From Lentzea terrae (GTDB lineage: Bacteria; Actinomycetota; Actinomycetes; Mycobacteriales; Pseudonocardiaceae), in assembly GCF_003265345.1 (NCBI RefSeq), contig NZ_QFWW01000033.1, forward strand, positions 85,916 to 149,915: a stretch of 64,000 nucleotides of DNA. The letters run 5' to 3'. The translations under genes were made by a program, and so were the position numbers. The notes below the pieces were generated by a model. That model had not been told where the DNA came from and did not search any database. It saw nothing but the letters and a program-made list of their open reading frames with translations. Below, in pieces: positions 24,522 to 32,561 of the stretch (within the stretch, counting starts at the first letter, position 1; every line of letters starts with the position of its first letter).

Positions 24522-24543
24522 AGCATAACTAGAACACGTTTCA
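24522..24543 (-). promoter_or_regulatory. KstR box and -10 element of the reductase/AhpD operon
   Basis: TAGAACACGTTTCA at 24530-24543 matches the KstR consensus TNNAACNNGTTNNA at every defined base. On the minus strand a -10-like TATGCT (24527 to 24522) follows, six bases from the ATG at 24515, so the transcript may start at or near the ATG (leaderless). The box would occlude the promoter spacer. The match is seen in sequence; control by KstR is inferred. Confidence 0.65.
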
Positions 24544-24619
24544 GTTGCATAGGCTTTCGGGGACCGGTTCCTCGAGCTCTGGCGCGCATGACAACCAAAA
24601 TGGCGGGCACTCCCGTTCC

Positions 24620-26128
24620 ATGGGTGTGTTGCTCGAAACCCGTCGCGAGGCGACCACCAAGACCCACTGGGTAGTGGTCGTGCTGCTCGCCCAGATGGCG
24701 TTTGCGCTGGTCACCGCCGCCGTCCAGCAGACGCCGACCATCGACGAGCCGGTCTACGTGGGCGCGGCGGTGGTTCAGCTCGAGCAGCACAGCCTGCGGT
24801 ACAACCCGGAGCACCCGCCGCTCGGCAAGCTGATCATGGCGACCGGACTGGCCTTCGCGGACGTGCACCTCGATCCGTCGTTCGCGGGCGACCAGACCGA
24901 GCTCGGGCGGCACGTGCTGTACGAGTCGGGCAACGACCCGGCGCGGCTGTTGTTGCTGGCGCGCCTGCCGATGATCGTGCTCACGTTGCTGTTCGGGCTG
25001 GTCGTGTTCCTGTTCGCGCGCGACCTGGCCGGACCCGTTGCCGGGCTGGTGGCGCTCGCCTTGTACGCGTTCTCACCGGACGTGATCGCGCACGGGTCGT
25101 TGGCAACGCTCGACGTGCCTGCGGCCGGTTTCCTGCTCACTTCGGTGTGGCTCTTGTGGAGGGCCAGATCAAGCGTCTCCTACCTACCGCTTGCGGGACT
25201 TGCCCTCGGCGCCGCGGTTGCCACGAAGATGAGCGCGCTGGCCGCGGTTCCGGTGGCGTTGTTGCTGGTCGCGCTGTCCGTGCAACGCTCACGGGCGAAG
25301 GCGGCTGCCATCGTCGGGCTCACCGCGATCATCGTTGTGTGGGCGTCGTATGTCGTCGTGCAGCCGCTGGCGTTTCCGTCGTTGTACCTGCATGGCATGG
25401 GAATGCAGTTCGGCATGGAGAACCGGGTGTGGGGCGGCTTCCTGTTCGGCACGCACTACGAGGGTTCGCGCTGGTACTACTTGCCGGCCGCGCTGCTCGT
25501 GAAGACTCCACTCGGCGCGTTGGTCCTGTGGCTCGCCGGTGCGGTCGTGCTGGTGCGACGCATGCGTGCGGCGGCGCTCTACGTGCTCGCTCCCACGGCT
25601 GTTCTGCTGGTCACGGCGATGATGGGCAACCGCGACCTGGGCGTCCGGTACGCGATCTTCGTGCCCATGTTCCTGGCGGTCGCGGCTGGTTGCCTGGTCG
25701 TCGTTCGTCGACGGTGGGCGCACGTCGTGGTGGCGGTCCTCGTCGCGTTCGTCGCCGTCAGTTCATTGCGGACGTTTCCTTACTACCTGCCGTACTCCAA
25801 CGAGGCGTTCGGTGGGCCGGCGAGGACGCACCAGCACCTGCACGACTCGAACGTCGACTGGGGACAGGATCTCGGACGGCTGGCGGACCGGCTGCGAGAA
25901 CGCCATCCGGGCGAACGGATCTGGCTCGTCTACAAGGGAGCGGGCGTGCCGGAGTACTACGGCATCAAGGCCGCTGACCCGCGCGTGGTGCCGCCGGGTG
26001 ACGTGCGCGGGCTGCTCGTCGTGTCGGACACCGCCATCGCGAAGGCCGACGACCGGCTGGCGGCGTTGCTCGCGTCCAGCACGCCGATCGACGAGGTCGG
26101 CCACTCCATCACGATCTTCCGCCGCTGA
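24620..26128 (+). CDS. GT39/ArnT-like membrane glycosyltransferase
   Basis: A 502-residue polytopic protein with about 10 hydrophobic segments. The first outside loop has PTIDEPVYVGAAVV, with the Asp-Glu expected at the catalytic site of GT-C enzymes of the GT39/ArnT/PMT kind, then YNPEHPPLGKLI, the family's HPP element. Near the C-terminus HLHDSNVDWGQDLGRLADRL is a block common to a bacterial subgroup with a soluble tail. These enzymes move a sugar from a polyprenyl phosphate to a lipid or protein outside the membrane; donor and acceptor are unknown. I start at ATG 24620 (MGVLLETRREATTK); an in-frame ATG at 24545 would add 25 low-quality residues near the KstR box. Confidence 0.78.
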   Translation: MGVLLETRREATTKTHWVVVVLLAQMAFALVTAAVQQTPTIDEPVYVGAAVVQLEQHSLRYNPEHPPLGKLIMATGLAFADVHLDPSFAGDQTELGRHVLYESGNDPARLLLLARLPMIVLTLLFGLVVFLFARDLAGPVAGLVALALYAFSPDVIAHGSLATLDVPAAGFLLTSVWLLWRARSSVSYLPLAGLALGAAVATKMSALAAVPVALLLVALSVQRSRAKAAAIVGLTAIIVVWASYVVVQPLAFPSLYLHGMGMQFGMENRVWGGFLFGTHYEGSRWYYLPAALLVKTPLGALVLWLAGAVVLVRRMRAAALYVLAPTAVLLVTAMMGNRDLGVRYAIFVPMFLAVAAGCLVVVRRRWAHVVVAVLVAFVAVSSLRTFPYYLPYSNEAFGGPARTHQHLHDSNVDWGQDLGRLADRLRERHPGERIWLVYKGAGVPEYYGIKAADPRVVPPGDVRGLLVVSDTAIAKADDRLAALLASSTPIDEVGHSITIFRR

Positions 26129-26196
26129 CAGCGACTGCCAGCCGATGGCAGCGCCGTGTGCGTCCCTTGCCAGCGGACCACTCCAGTCTTGCGATC

Positions 26197-27303
26197 ATGC
26201 ACAGTCCAGTCACGATCATCGGCGCCGGGCTCGGCGGTCTCACCCTCGCCCGCGTGCTGCACGTCCACGGCATCGACGCCACCGTCTACGAGGCGGAGTC
26301 GTCCCCGCAGGCCCGGCTGCAGGGCGGCATGCTCGACATCCACGACTACAACGGTCAGCTCGCCGTCGAGGCCGCCGGCCTGATGAACGAGTTCCGCGGC
26401 CTGGTCCTCGAAGGCCGGGAGGCGCTGCGCATCGTCGGCAGCGACGGCACCGTCCTGTTCGACAAGGCCGACGACGGCACCGGCGGACGTCCCGAGATCC
26501 AGCGCGGCGACCTGCGCCAGATGCTGCTCGACTCACTCCCGCCCGGAACGGTCCGTTGGGGTCACAAGGTGAGCCGTGCACGCACGATCGCCGAAGGCCT
26601 GCACGAGGTGGAGTTCACCAACGGCGCGAGGACCGTCACGAGCCTGCTGGTCGGCGCGGACGGCACGTGGTCGCGGATCCGGCCGCTGCTGACAGCAGCC
26701 ACACCCGAGTACGCGGGCACGTCGTTCGTCGAGACCTACCTGTTCGACGCCGACACCCGCCATCCCGCCGCCGCGAAGGCGGTCGGTGGCGGCATGATGA
26801 TCGTCTCGGCGCCGGGCAAGGGGATCACCGCCCACCGGGAGGCCGGCGACACCCTGCACGCCTACCTGGTCTTCAACGAACCCCTGGAGTGGTTCGCCTC
26901 GATCGACGTCACCGACCCCGCAGCCGTCGCGCGGGAGTTCGCCGGCTGGGCTCCCGAGCTCCTGGAGCTGATCAGCGACAGCGACACGACGCCGGTCCTG
27001 CGGTCGCACTACGCGTTGCCGCTCGGACTTCGGTGGGAGCGCGTGCCGGGCGTGACGCTGGTCGGCGACGCCGCGCACGTCAAGGCGCCGGACGGGGAAG
27101 GCGCGAACCACGCCATGTTGGACGGTGCGGAGCTCGCGCAGGCCCTGGCCAGGCATGCCGACGTCGAAGCCGCTCTCGCCGACTACGAGCAGGCCATGTT
27201 CACCCGCATGGAAACGCCGATGGAGGACGAGGCGCTGCTGAAGAGCCTGTTCGGGGAGGACGCTCCGCAGGCCGTGCTCGACATGGTCAACGAGCAGCGC
27301 TGA
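26197..27303 (+). CDS. FAD-dependent monooxygenase, TetX-like (copy 1)
   Basis: A 368-residue group A flavin hydroxylase. The FAD motif is VTIIGAGLGGLTLARVLHVH (residues 4-23), followed by the TetX-type block LQGGMLDIHDYNGQLAVEAAG, the DG motif SLLVGADGTWSRIRPLL and the GD motif VTLVGDAAHVKAPDGEGAN. The last differs from the usual LMPPFAGQG/LMSPFAGEG: KAPDGEGAN is one residue shorter next to the flavin. TetX-type enzymes hydroxylate tetracyclines, rifamycins or aromatic metabolites. I start at ATG 26197, giving MHSPVTIIGAG. A paralogue with the same layout is at 40016-41125. The response regulator gene ends just beyond its stop on the other strand. Confidence 0.85.
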   Translation: MHSPVTIIGAGLGGLTLARVLHVHGIDATVYEAESSPQARLQGGMLDIHDYNGQLAVEAAGLMNEFRGLVLEGREALRIVGSDGTVLFDKADDGTGGRPEIQRGDLRQMLLDSLPPGTVRWGHKVSRARTIAEGLHEVEFTNGARTVTSLLVGADGTWSRIRPLLTAATPEYAGTSFVETYLFDADTRHPAAAKAVGGGMMIVSAPGKGITAHREAGDTLHAYLVFNEPLEWFASIDVTDPAAVAREFAGWAPELLELISDSDTTPVLRSHYALPLGLRWERVPGVTLVGDAAHVKAPDGEGANHAMLDGAELAQALARHADVEAALADYEQAMFTRMETPMEDEALLKSLFGEDAPQAVLDMVNEQR

Positions 27304-27304
27304 C

Positions 27305-27961
27305 TCACCTCGGCTGCACCAGTCCGTTCACGTGCGCGTAGGCAACCGCGTGCACGCGATCCCGCAGTCCCAGCTTGGCGAGCACGCGCGAGACGTGCGT
27401 CTTCACGGTCTCGTCGCCGACGTGCAGCTGGGCCGCGATCTCCGCGTTGCTGTACGCGGCCGCCACCAACTGCAGCACCTCGCGTTCACGCGCGGTCAGC
27501 AGCTCGAGCTCCGGTGGCATCGGGGGAGGGGCGAGGCTCACGGCGAACCGCGCGATCAGCCGTTGCGTCACGGACGGGTCGATCAGCGCGTCGCCGCGGG
27601 CCGCCACCCGCACCGCGGAGATCAGTTCCTCCGGCGGCAGGGACTTCAGCAGGAAGCCGCTGGCACCGGCGTTCAGCGCGCGGTAGACGTACTCGTCGCT
27701 GTCGTAGGTCGTCAGCAGCAGGACCTTGGTGCGGTTCGCGGGGTCGGCGAGGATCATCTCGGTCGCGCCGAGGCCGTCCAGCTTGGGCATGCGGATGTCG
27801 AGCACGGCGACGTCCGGGCGCAGTCGTGCGACCTCGGCCACGGCGGCGCGGCCGTCGGCGACCTCGGCCACGCACCGGAGGTCGGCCTGCGTCTCGAAGA
27901 TCGCGCGCATGCCGGACCGCAGCATCGCGTGGTCGTCGGCCACCAGCACCGTCAGCGTCAT
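27305..27961 (-). CDS. NarL/LuxR-type response regulator
   Basis: A 218-residue response regulator. The receiver has the acidic pair VLVADDHAMLRSGM, phosphoacceptor Asp55 in VAVLDIRMPKLDG, the Thr in LLLTTYDSDEYVYRAL and the Lys in GFLLKSLPPEEL. The C-terminal LuxR helix-turn-helix is LTAREREVLQLVAAAYSNAE and VKTHVSRVLAKLGLRDRVH. Its ATG overlaps the kinase stop (ATGA), so the two are translated as a pair. Across the kinase promoter lies the four-gene envelope operon at 29231-32561, a plausible target. The signal is unknown. Confidence 0.92.
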   Translation of the reverse strand: MTLTVLVADDHAMLRSGMRAIFETQADLRCVAEVADGRAAVAEVARLRPDVAVLDIRMPKLDGLGATEMILADPANRTKVLLLTTYDSDEYVYRALNAGASGFLLKSLPPEELISAVRVAARGDALIDPSVTQRLIARFAVSLAPPPMPPELELLTAREREVLQLVAAAYSNAEIAAQLHVGDETVKTHVSRVLAKLGLRDRVHAVAYAHVNGLVQPR

Positions 27962-29094
27962 GACACCTCCAGCGGGAACTTGACGACGGTGCGCCAGGTC
28001 CGCCCGTCCGGTTCGAGGCCGGACCGGGTCGTCCCCGCGAACATGCCCGCGCGGTTGCGGATGCCGACCAGGCCGCGACGCACCGCACCGGAGTGGCCGT
28101 TGCCGGCGCCCGTCGTGTTGGCCGCGGTGATCGTGAGCGAGTCCGGCGCGTACTCCAGGGTCACCGTCACGCCGGACGCGTCGCCGTGCCGCAGGGCGTT
28201 GGTCAGCATTTCCTGGATGATCCGGTAGATCGTGATGTCCAACGACTCCGGCACGTCGCGTTGTTGCCCGCGCACTTCCAGCCGTGCGGGAGTGCCGGCC
28301 GCGCGCACGCCGTCGAAGAGCTCGTCGAGGTTGTCCAGGCCCGGTTGTCGGGCGCCCTCGGACTTGTCGCCGTGCAGCAGGTCGAGCAGGTGCCGCAGGT
28401 CGACCATCGCCGCGCGGCTGGACGTCTCGACCGATCGCAGCGAGGTGGCGAGTTTGGCGTCTCCGCCCGGAAGGCTCAGCCGGGCGGCTCCGGCGTGCAG
28501 GCCGATCGCGCTCACGTGGTGCACGATCACGTCGTGCAGGTCGCGGGCGATCGCGCTGCGCTCCTCGGTGATCGCCTTGGTGACCGCGGCCTTGGCGTCC
28601 GCCTTCTCGATCTCGGAACGCTTCTCCAGCTCGGCGAGGTAGGAGCGGCGGGCGGTGGTGTACCGGCCGACGAGCCACGGCAAGACGGCGATCTTGGCCA
28701 CCACGAGCAACGACCGCACCAGGTCGTCGCTCATCACGAACGCACAGGTGAACCCGCTCGCCGCGAGCACACCGAGTGAGGCCCACGCGGGCATGCCGCG
28801 CAGCCACGCCCCGGCGCGGTAACCGGCGATCAGCAGGCCCGCCTCGTTGGCGTAGATCCGGCCGTCCGTGGTGACGAGCAGGATCAGCGGGACCGCCGCC
28901 TGCACCGCCGCGACCCAGCCGGACAGCCTGGCCGGGCCGGCCAGCATCGCGTTCACCGCCAGGGTGATCGTCAGGACGATCGCGGTCTGCCCCGGCGGAC
29001 AGCGGGAGAACAGCACGAAGCCGCCGTCCGCGACCATGCACGTGGCCGCGACCAGCCACGACTGGTGCTTCAGTGACAGCTTGATCGGGTACAT
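27958..29094 (-). CDS. sensor histidine kinase, DesK/NarX type (HisKA_3)
   Basis: A 378-residue membrane kinase. About four to five hydrophobic segments occupy residues 12-145 (for example WLVAATCMVADGGFVLF and LLVVAKIAVLPWLVG). A coiled linker rich in Glu, Lys and Ala leads to the HisKA_3 motif SAIARDLHDVIVHHVSAIGL with phosphoacceptor His187. The ATPase part has the N box IIQEMLTNALRHG and the G box RRGLVGIRNRAGMF. I start at ATG 29094 (MYPIKLSLKHQSWL), which begins just before the first membrane helix. It is the cognate kinase of the overlapping response regulator. No extracytoplasmic sensor domain is present, so it likely senses a membrane-level signal. Confidence 0.9.
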   Translation of the reverse strand: MYPIKLSLKHQSWLVAATCMVADGGFVLFSRCPPGQTAIVLTITLAVNAMLAGPARLSGWVAAVQAAVPLILLVTTDGRIYANEAGLLIAGYRAGAWLRGMPAWASLGVLAASGFTCAFVMSDDLVRSLLVVAKIAVLPWLVGRYTTARRSYLAELEKRSEIEKADAKAAVTKAITEERSAIARDLHDVIVHHVSAIGLHAGAARLSLPGGDAKLATSLRSVETSSRAAMVDLRHLLDLLHGDKSEGARQPGLDNLDELFDGVRAAGTPARLEVRGQQRDVPESLDITIYRIIQEMLTNALRHGDASGVTVTLEYAPDSLTITAANTTGAGNGHSGAVRRGLVGIRNRAGMFAGTTRSGLEPDGRTWRTVVKFPLEVS

Positions 29095-29153
29095 CGTTCG
29101 AGAATCTTGCCGTATCGCAACCCTGAGCACGTCCGTCTTGACAGGGGTCGGAC

Positions 29154-29171
29154 GTCCCCCGCGCGGGGGAC
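29154..29171. promoter_or_regulatory. perfect 18-bp GC palindrome in divergent promoter region
   Basis: GTCCCCCGCGCGGGGGAC is a perfect 9-9 palindrome in the 136-bp gap between the kinase start (29094) and the envelope operon start (29231). A TTGACA lies at 29138-29143 on the plus strand, placing the palindrome just downstream in that direction. It may be the binding site of the response regulator or another repressor; evidence is symmetry and position only. Confidence 0.5.
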
Positions 29172-29230
29172 CCGATTTCCGTCTGCGCAGTGACGCGTCG
29201 GCGGGGCCATGATCGCTACCTTCGGTCACG

Positions 29231-30562
29231 ATGAAGCGAAGTGGTGCGATCTTGCTGCTCGTGCTGGGGGCGATCCTCGGGATCGTGGCACCGGCGCTGG
29301 CCGACGGTGCCCAGGCCGGGGCGGACATCCACGTGGCGCAGACCCTCGGGGACCGCGACCTCACGGTGATCATCCGGCGGGTCGCGGAGGTGCCCGGCCC
29401 GGTGCACGTCGACGTGGTGACGCACGCCGGTTCGCCGCCGGGTGAGATCACCCTGACGGCACGCGCTGCCGGTGCTGCCACCAGTTCGGCCAAGGTCGTG
29501 CTCGGTGACAAGGCCGGCTTCTACTCGGGTGTCGTGCGGGTGGACCGGGGCGGGCCGTGGGAGCTGGCCGTCGACGAGGCGACGATTCCGTTCGTCGTTC
29601 CGGCGCTCGTGCCGTCGCCCTGGGAGAACGCGACGTACGGCGGGTTCATCGCCGCCGGGGTGTTGTTGTTCGTCGCGCTGCTGTTCGCGGTGTCCGGCAG
29701 GCCCGGTCTCGCGCTCGTGCCCACCGCGGGCGTGGTCGCGGCGGTGGCCGTCGCGGCGACGGCGGCGTTGCTGTCGCCGAGCATTCCCCCGGTCGCGGCG
29801 CCGGGGACGCAGCTCGACCCGACGTTCGACAACGTGAACGACCCGTACCAGCGAACATCCACAGTGGACTTTTCGCGGCCGCCGGTGAACCTGGTGCCGA
29901 GCATGCGCGGCGAGGACCTCGTGCTCAGCCTGACGGACGGGTCGTCCGGCCGCCCGGTGGACGACCTGCTGGTGCACGACAGCGCGTTCATCCACCTCGT
30001 GGTCGTGTCGCCGGCCGGGAACCTCCGCCACCTGCACCCGATCCGCACGGCGCCCGGTGAGTACCGCGCCCGCCTGCAAGCTCCCGAACAGGGCACGCAC
30101 GCGATCGCCGCGGAGATCGCCAGACGCGGCGGGGGAGTGCAGCTGCTGCGGTCCAGCGTCGACGTGTCCGGTGTTGCCGCCAAGCCGAACGACGGAACAG
30201 CCGGTCTGGTCAAGGAGATCCGGGAGGTGGGCAGGCCGAGCACGATCACCGCGGACTTGGGGAAGCGCGATCTGCAGCCGTGGCTGGGCATGCTCGGGCA
30301 CATGATCGTCGTCGGCCCGGTCACCGACGGCCCGGTGAACGCGCCGATCTGGGCGCACGTGCACTCGATGATCCCGCCGACGCCGGGCCTGCCCGACCAG
30401 CCGGACGAGAGCGTTGCCGCGTACGGGCCGAAGGTGCCGTTCACCTACTCGTTCCCGTTGCCGGGCAAGTACCTCGTGTGGATCCAGGTGGAACGGGACT
30501 ACTCGGTCGTCACCGTGCCCACGGTTGTCGAAGTGCCGGTGAAGGGGGTGGCCGGGAAGTGA
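29231..30562 (+). CDS. exported/membrane protein with His-rich metal-binding-like domain
   Basis: A 443-residue envelope protein. A signal peptide (residues 1-24, MKRSGAILLLVLGAILGIVA then PALA) leads to an Ig-like beta region, followed by two membrane segments (about 130-152 GGFIAAGVLLFVALLFAVSG and 157-178). The C-terminal extracytoplasmic half has FIHLVVVSPAGNLRHLHP, WLGMLGHMIVVGPVTD, PIWAHVHSM and FTYSFPLPGKYLVWIQVERD, the pattern of domains found with copper or heavy-metal transporters. The His residues in these blocks could bind a metal; this is inference. The next gene's GTG overlaps its stop, so it heads a four-gene operon. Confidence 0.7.
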   Translation: MKRSGAILLLVLGAILGIVAPALADGAQAGADIHVAQTLGDRDLTVIIRRVAEVPGPVHVDVVTHAGSPPGEITLTARAAGAATSSAKVVLGDKAGFYSGVVRVDRGGPWELAVDEATIPFVVPALVPSPWENATYGGFIAAGVLLFVALLFAVSGRPGLALVPTAGVVAAVAVAATAALLSPSIPPVAAPGTQLDPTFDNVNDPYQRTSTVDFSRPPVNLVPSMRGEDLVLSLTDGSSGRPVDDLLVHDSAFIHLVVVSPAGNLRHLHPIRTAPGEYRARLQAPEQGTHAIAAEIARRGGGVQLLRSSVDVSGVAAKPNDGTAGLVKEIREVGRPSTITADLGKRDLQPWLGMLGHMIVVGPVTDGPVNAPIWAHVHSMIPPTPGLPDQPDESVAAYGPKVPFTYSFPLPGKYLVWIQVERDYSVVTVPTVVEVPVKGVAGK

Positions 30563-30948
30563 AGCGGTATGTGCTGGGCGCCTTGGCGGGCGTGATCGCG
30601 ATCACCGGCGCGTTGGTCGTGCTGTGGCCCCGAACCGTTGAGGCACAACCACATCTGGCCGAGAGCGCGCAGCTGAGGTTCGTGCTCACGCCCGCGAGCA
30701 CCAAGAGCGGCGTCAACGCGTTCGACCTGCGGATCACCGACCGCGAGGGCAACCCCGCGCCGGGCGACGAGGTGGTCGTCGAACCGGCGATGCCGCAGAT
30801 GGGCCACGCGATCGCCCCGCTCACCGCGGGACCGCTGGAACCAGGCCACTACCGGGTCGGCGACGTCGGCCTCTTCATGGCCGGGCAATGGGAAATCACC
30901 GTGTCACTCAGTGCGGAGCGGGTGGTCATCCCGCTGCTGCTCACCTGA
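30559..30948 (+). CDS. FixH/YtkA-like exported protein
   Basis: A 129-residue protein with an N-terminal membrane anchor or signal (YVLGALAGVIAITGALVVLW) and one Ig-like domain resembling FixH/YtkA: LRFVLTPASTKSGVNAFDLR, DEVVVEPAMPQMGHA and FMAGQWEITVSLSAE. The MPQMGHA block carries Met and His in the place where YtkA/FixH proteins have conserved Met/His residues. FixH assists assembly of copper enzymes such as cbb3 oxidase, and YtkA-like domains are often linked to copper. Start GTG 30559 overlaps the upstream stop (GTGA). No oxidase genes are nearby, so the partner is not known. Confidence 0.72.
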   Translation: MKRYVLGALAGVIAITGALVVLWPRTVEAQPHLAESAQLRFVLTPASTKSGVNAFDLRITDREGNPAPGDEVVVEPAMPQMGHAIAPLTAGPLEPGHYRVGDVGLFMAGQWEITVSLSAERVVIPLLLT

Positions 30949-30964
30949 AGGGGGAGGATGATCA

Positions 30965-32056
30965 GTGGACATCACGGCGGTCGCACCGGCCACCAGGACG
31001 GTGCCGAGGGGGTTGGTCCCGGCGGGCTTCGTGCTCGGCGGCACCCTGATCTCGCTCATCGGCCTGACCTGGGACATCCAATGGCACTCTGACGTCGGGC
31101 CGGACACGTTCTTCACCCTGCCGCACCTGTTCCTGTACGCGGGCAGCGCGTTCTCGGGCCTCGCGAGCCTCGTCGTCGTGCTGATGACGACGGCGAACGC
31201 CAAGCGCGACAAGGACGTCGACCCGATCGTCGGCGGCCGCGCGGTCGGCGTCTTCGGGCGCACGTTCGCCGCGCCCGTCGGCTACCTGATCTCCGGCACC
31301 GGCGCCGCGCTGTTCCTCGTGTACGGCCTGTGGGACCAGTGGTGGCACGGCCTGTACGGGTTCGACGCGGTGATCGACTCGCCCCCGCACATCGGGCTGC
31401 TGCTGTCGATCTCGATCACGATGGTCGGCGCGGTCATGGTCTTCGCGGTGGCGCGCGACCAGCGCTGGGGAACCTACGGCGTGATCATCGCCGCCGCCGC
31501 GCTGCTCGTGTTCAGCATGGTGACCTCACTCGGCCTGCGCGCGGTGCCGGGCGCGTTGTTCAACCCGGTCTCCGTGGGCACCGCGTTCTTCTCGGTGATG
31601 ATCCTGTTCATGGCCGCCCACGCGCTGAGCCGGCGCGGCGGCGCATTCGCCGTCGGTGTGGCGGTCGCGGTGCTGCAGGCCGTGTTCTGGTGGTTCTCCC
31701 CGTGGGCAGCCGAGGTCTACGCGAACGCCATCGGACTGCCCCTGCGCGACTACACCGACGGCATCCCCGGCATGCCCAACATGATCCCGATGTGCCTGGT
31801 GCTGGTTGCGGTGGTCGTCGAACTGCTGCACAAGGTGCCCGCGTGGATCCCCGGTGCGGTCGGCGGCGCGATGATCGCCGTGTGCGCGCCGCTGCAGCGC
31901 GTTCTCACGTACGGCGGTCCCTTCCCGATCAACGCCAGGTACCTCACCACCATCGTCCTCGCCGCCGCCTTCGGCGCACTCGCCGCCGTGCTCGGCCGCC
32001 GGTTCGGCCACATGTTGCGCCACCTCGCACCAGCAAAGGAAAACAGCCATGCGTAA
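30965..32056 (+). CDS. polytopic membrane protein with duplicated WDxxWH...PH motif
   Basis: A 363-residue integral membrane protein with about nine to ten hydrophobic segments and no family I can name. Two copies of one motif occur: residues 36-54 (WDIQWHSDVGPDTFFTLPH) and 123-142 (WDQWWHGLYGFDAVIDSPPH). Both read WD-x2-WH-x3-G-x-D-x5/6-PH and both lie between hydrophobic stretches, implying an internal duplication and two similar sites rich in Trp, Asp and His. Such sites could bind metal or haem. The GTG at 30965 follows GGGGGAGG. Neighbours are exported beta-sandwich proteins with Met/His motifs, supporting a metal-linked envelope complex. Function unknown. Confidence 0.75.
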   Translation: MDITAVAPATRTVPRGLVPAGFVLGGTLISLIGLTWDIQWHSDVGPDTFFTLPHLFLYAGSAFSGLASLVVVLMTTANAKRDKDVDPIVGGRAVGVFGRTFAAPVGYLISGTGAALFLVYGLWDQWWHGLYGFDAVIDSPPHIGLLLSISITMVGAVMVFAVARDQRWGTYGVIIAAAALLVFSMVTSLGLRAVPGALFNPVSVGTAFFSVMILFMAAHALSRRGGAFAVGVAVAVLQAVFWWFSPWAAEVYANAIGLPLRDYTDGIPGMPNMIPMCLVLVAVVVELLHKVPAWIPGAVGGAMIAVCAPLQRVLTYGGPFPINARYLTTIVLAAAFGALAAVLGRRFGHMLRHLAPAKENSHA

Positions 32057-32561
32057 GACGTTGCTGGGCCTGCTGGGCACGCTCGCGCTGCTGCTCGGCG
32101 TCGCCACCCCGGCGCTGGCCTTCGAGCCGGTGAACGTCGTCCACACCGAGAAAGTGCAGGCGGGGCCCTACGACCTGACCGTCGGCTTCAGCACGTGGCC
32201 GGTGAAAGCCATGCAGTCACTGGACTTCACCTTCGTGCCGGAGGACGGCATCGACGGCAAGAAGGGCACCCTGACGCTGTTGTACGGCCAGGAGGAGATG
32301 GACGACTCGCCGCTGGCCCGCCATCCGCGCAAGCGCGAGGTCTGGGGCCTGGACATCTACGCGCTGCCCGAGCCGGGCACGTGGACGTTGAAGTTCGACG
32401 TCGACGGACCGGCCGGGCGCGCTTCCGGTGAGCTGAAGAACCTCCAGGTGATGGAGCAGCCGGGGCCGCCGATGGGCCTGTCGTGGGCCATCAGCACGAT
32501 CCCGTTGTTCGGATTGATCACGTTCATCGTGATCGCGTGGCGGCGGACGCGAACCCCATAG
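32049..32561 (+). CDS. exported beta-sandwich protein with C-terminal membrane anchor
   Basis: A 170-residue protein with a signal peptide (MRKTLLGLLGTLALLLGVAT, cleavage after ALA), a single beta-rich domain (FEPVNVVHTEKVQAGPYDLT; DIYALPEPGTWTLKFDVDGP) and one C-terminal membrane helix with a basic tail (ISTIPLFGLITFIVIAWRRT). It overlaps the upstream membrane protein gene by eight bases and is the last gene of the four-gene operon. The domain resembles the extracytoplasmic modules in its two operon partners, so the three may sit together on the outside of the membrane protein. The 166-bp palindrome begins inside its stop codon. Confidence 0.72.
   Translation: MRKTLLGLLGTLALLLGVATPALAFEPVNVVHTEKVQAGPYDLTVGFSTWPVKAMQSLDFTFVPEDGIDGKKGTLTLLYGQEEMDDSPLARHPRKREVWGLDIYALPEPGTWTLKFDVDGPAGRASGELKNLQVMEQPGPPMGLSWAISTIPLFGLITFIVIAWRRTRTP

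Noticed and set aside
24471..24620. Alternative start of the GT39 gene at 24545
   Set aside because: It would begin next to the KstR box of the divergent operon and adds 25 Ser/Gly-rich residues; ATG 24620 lies just before the first membrane helix.
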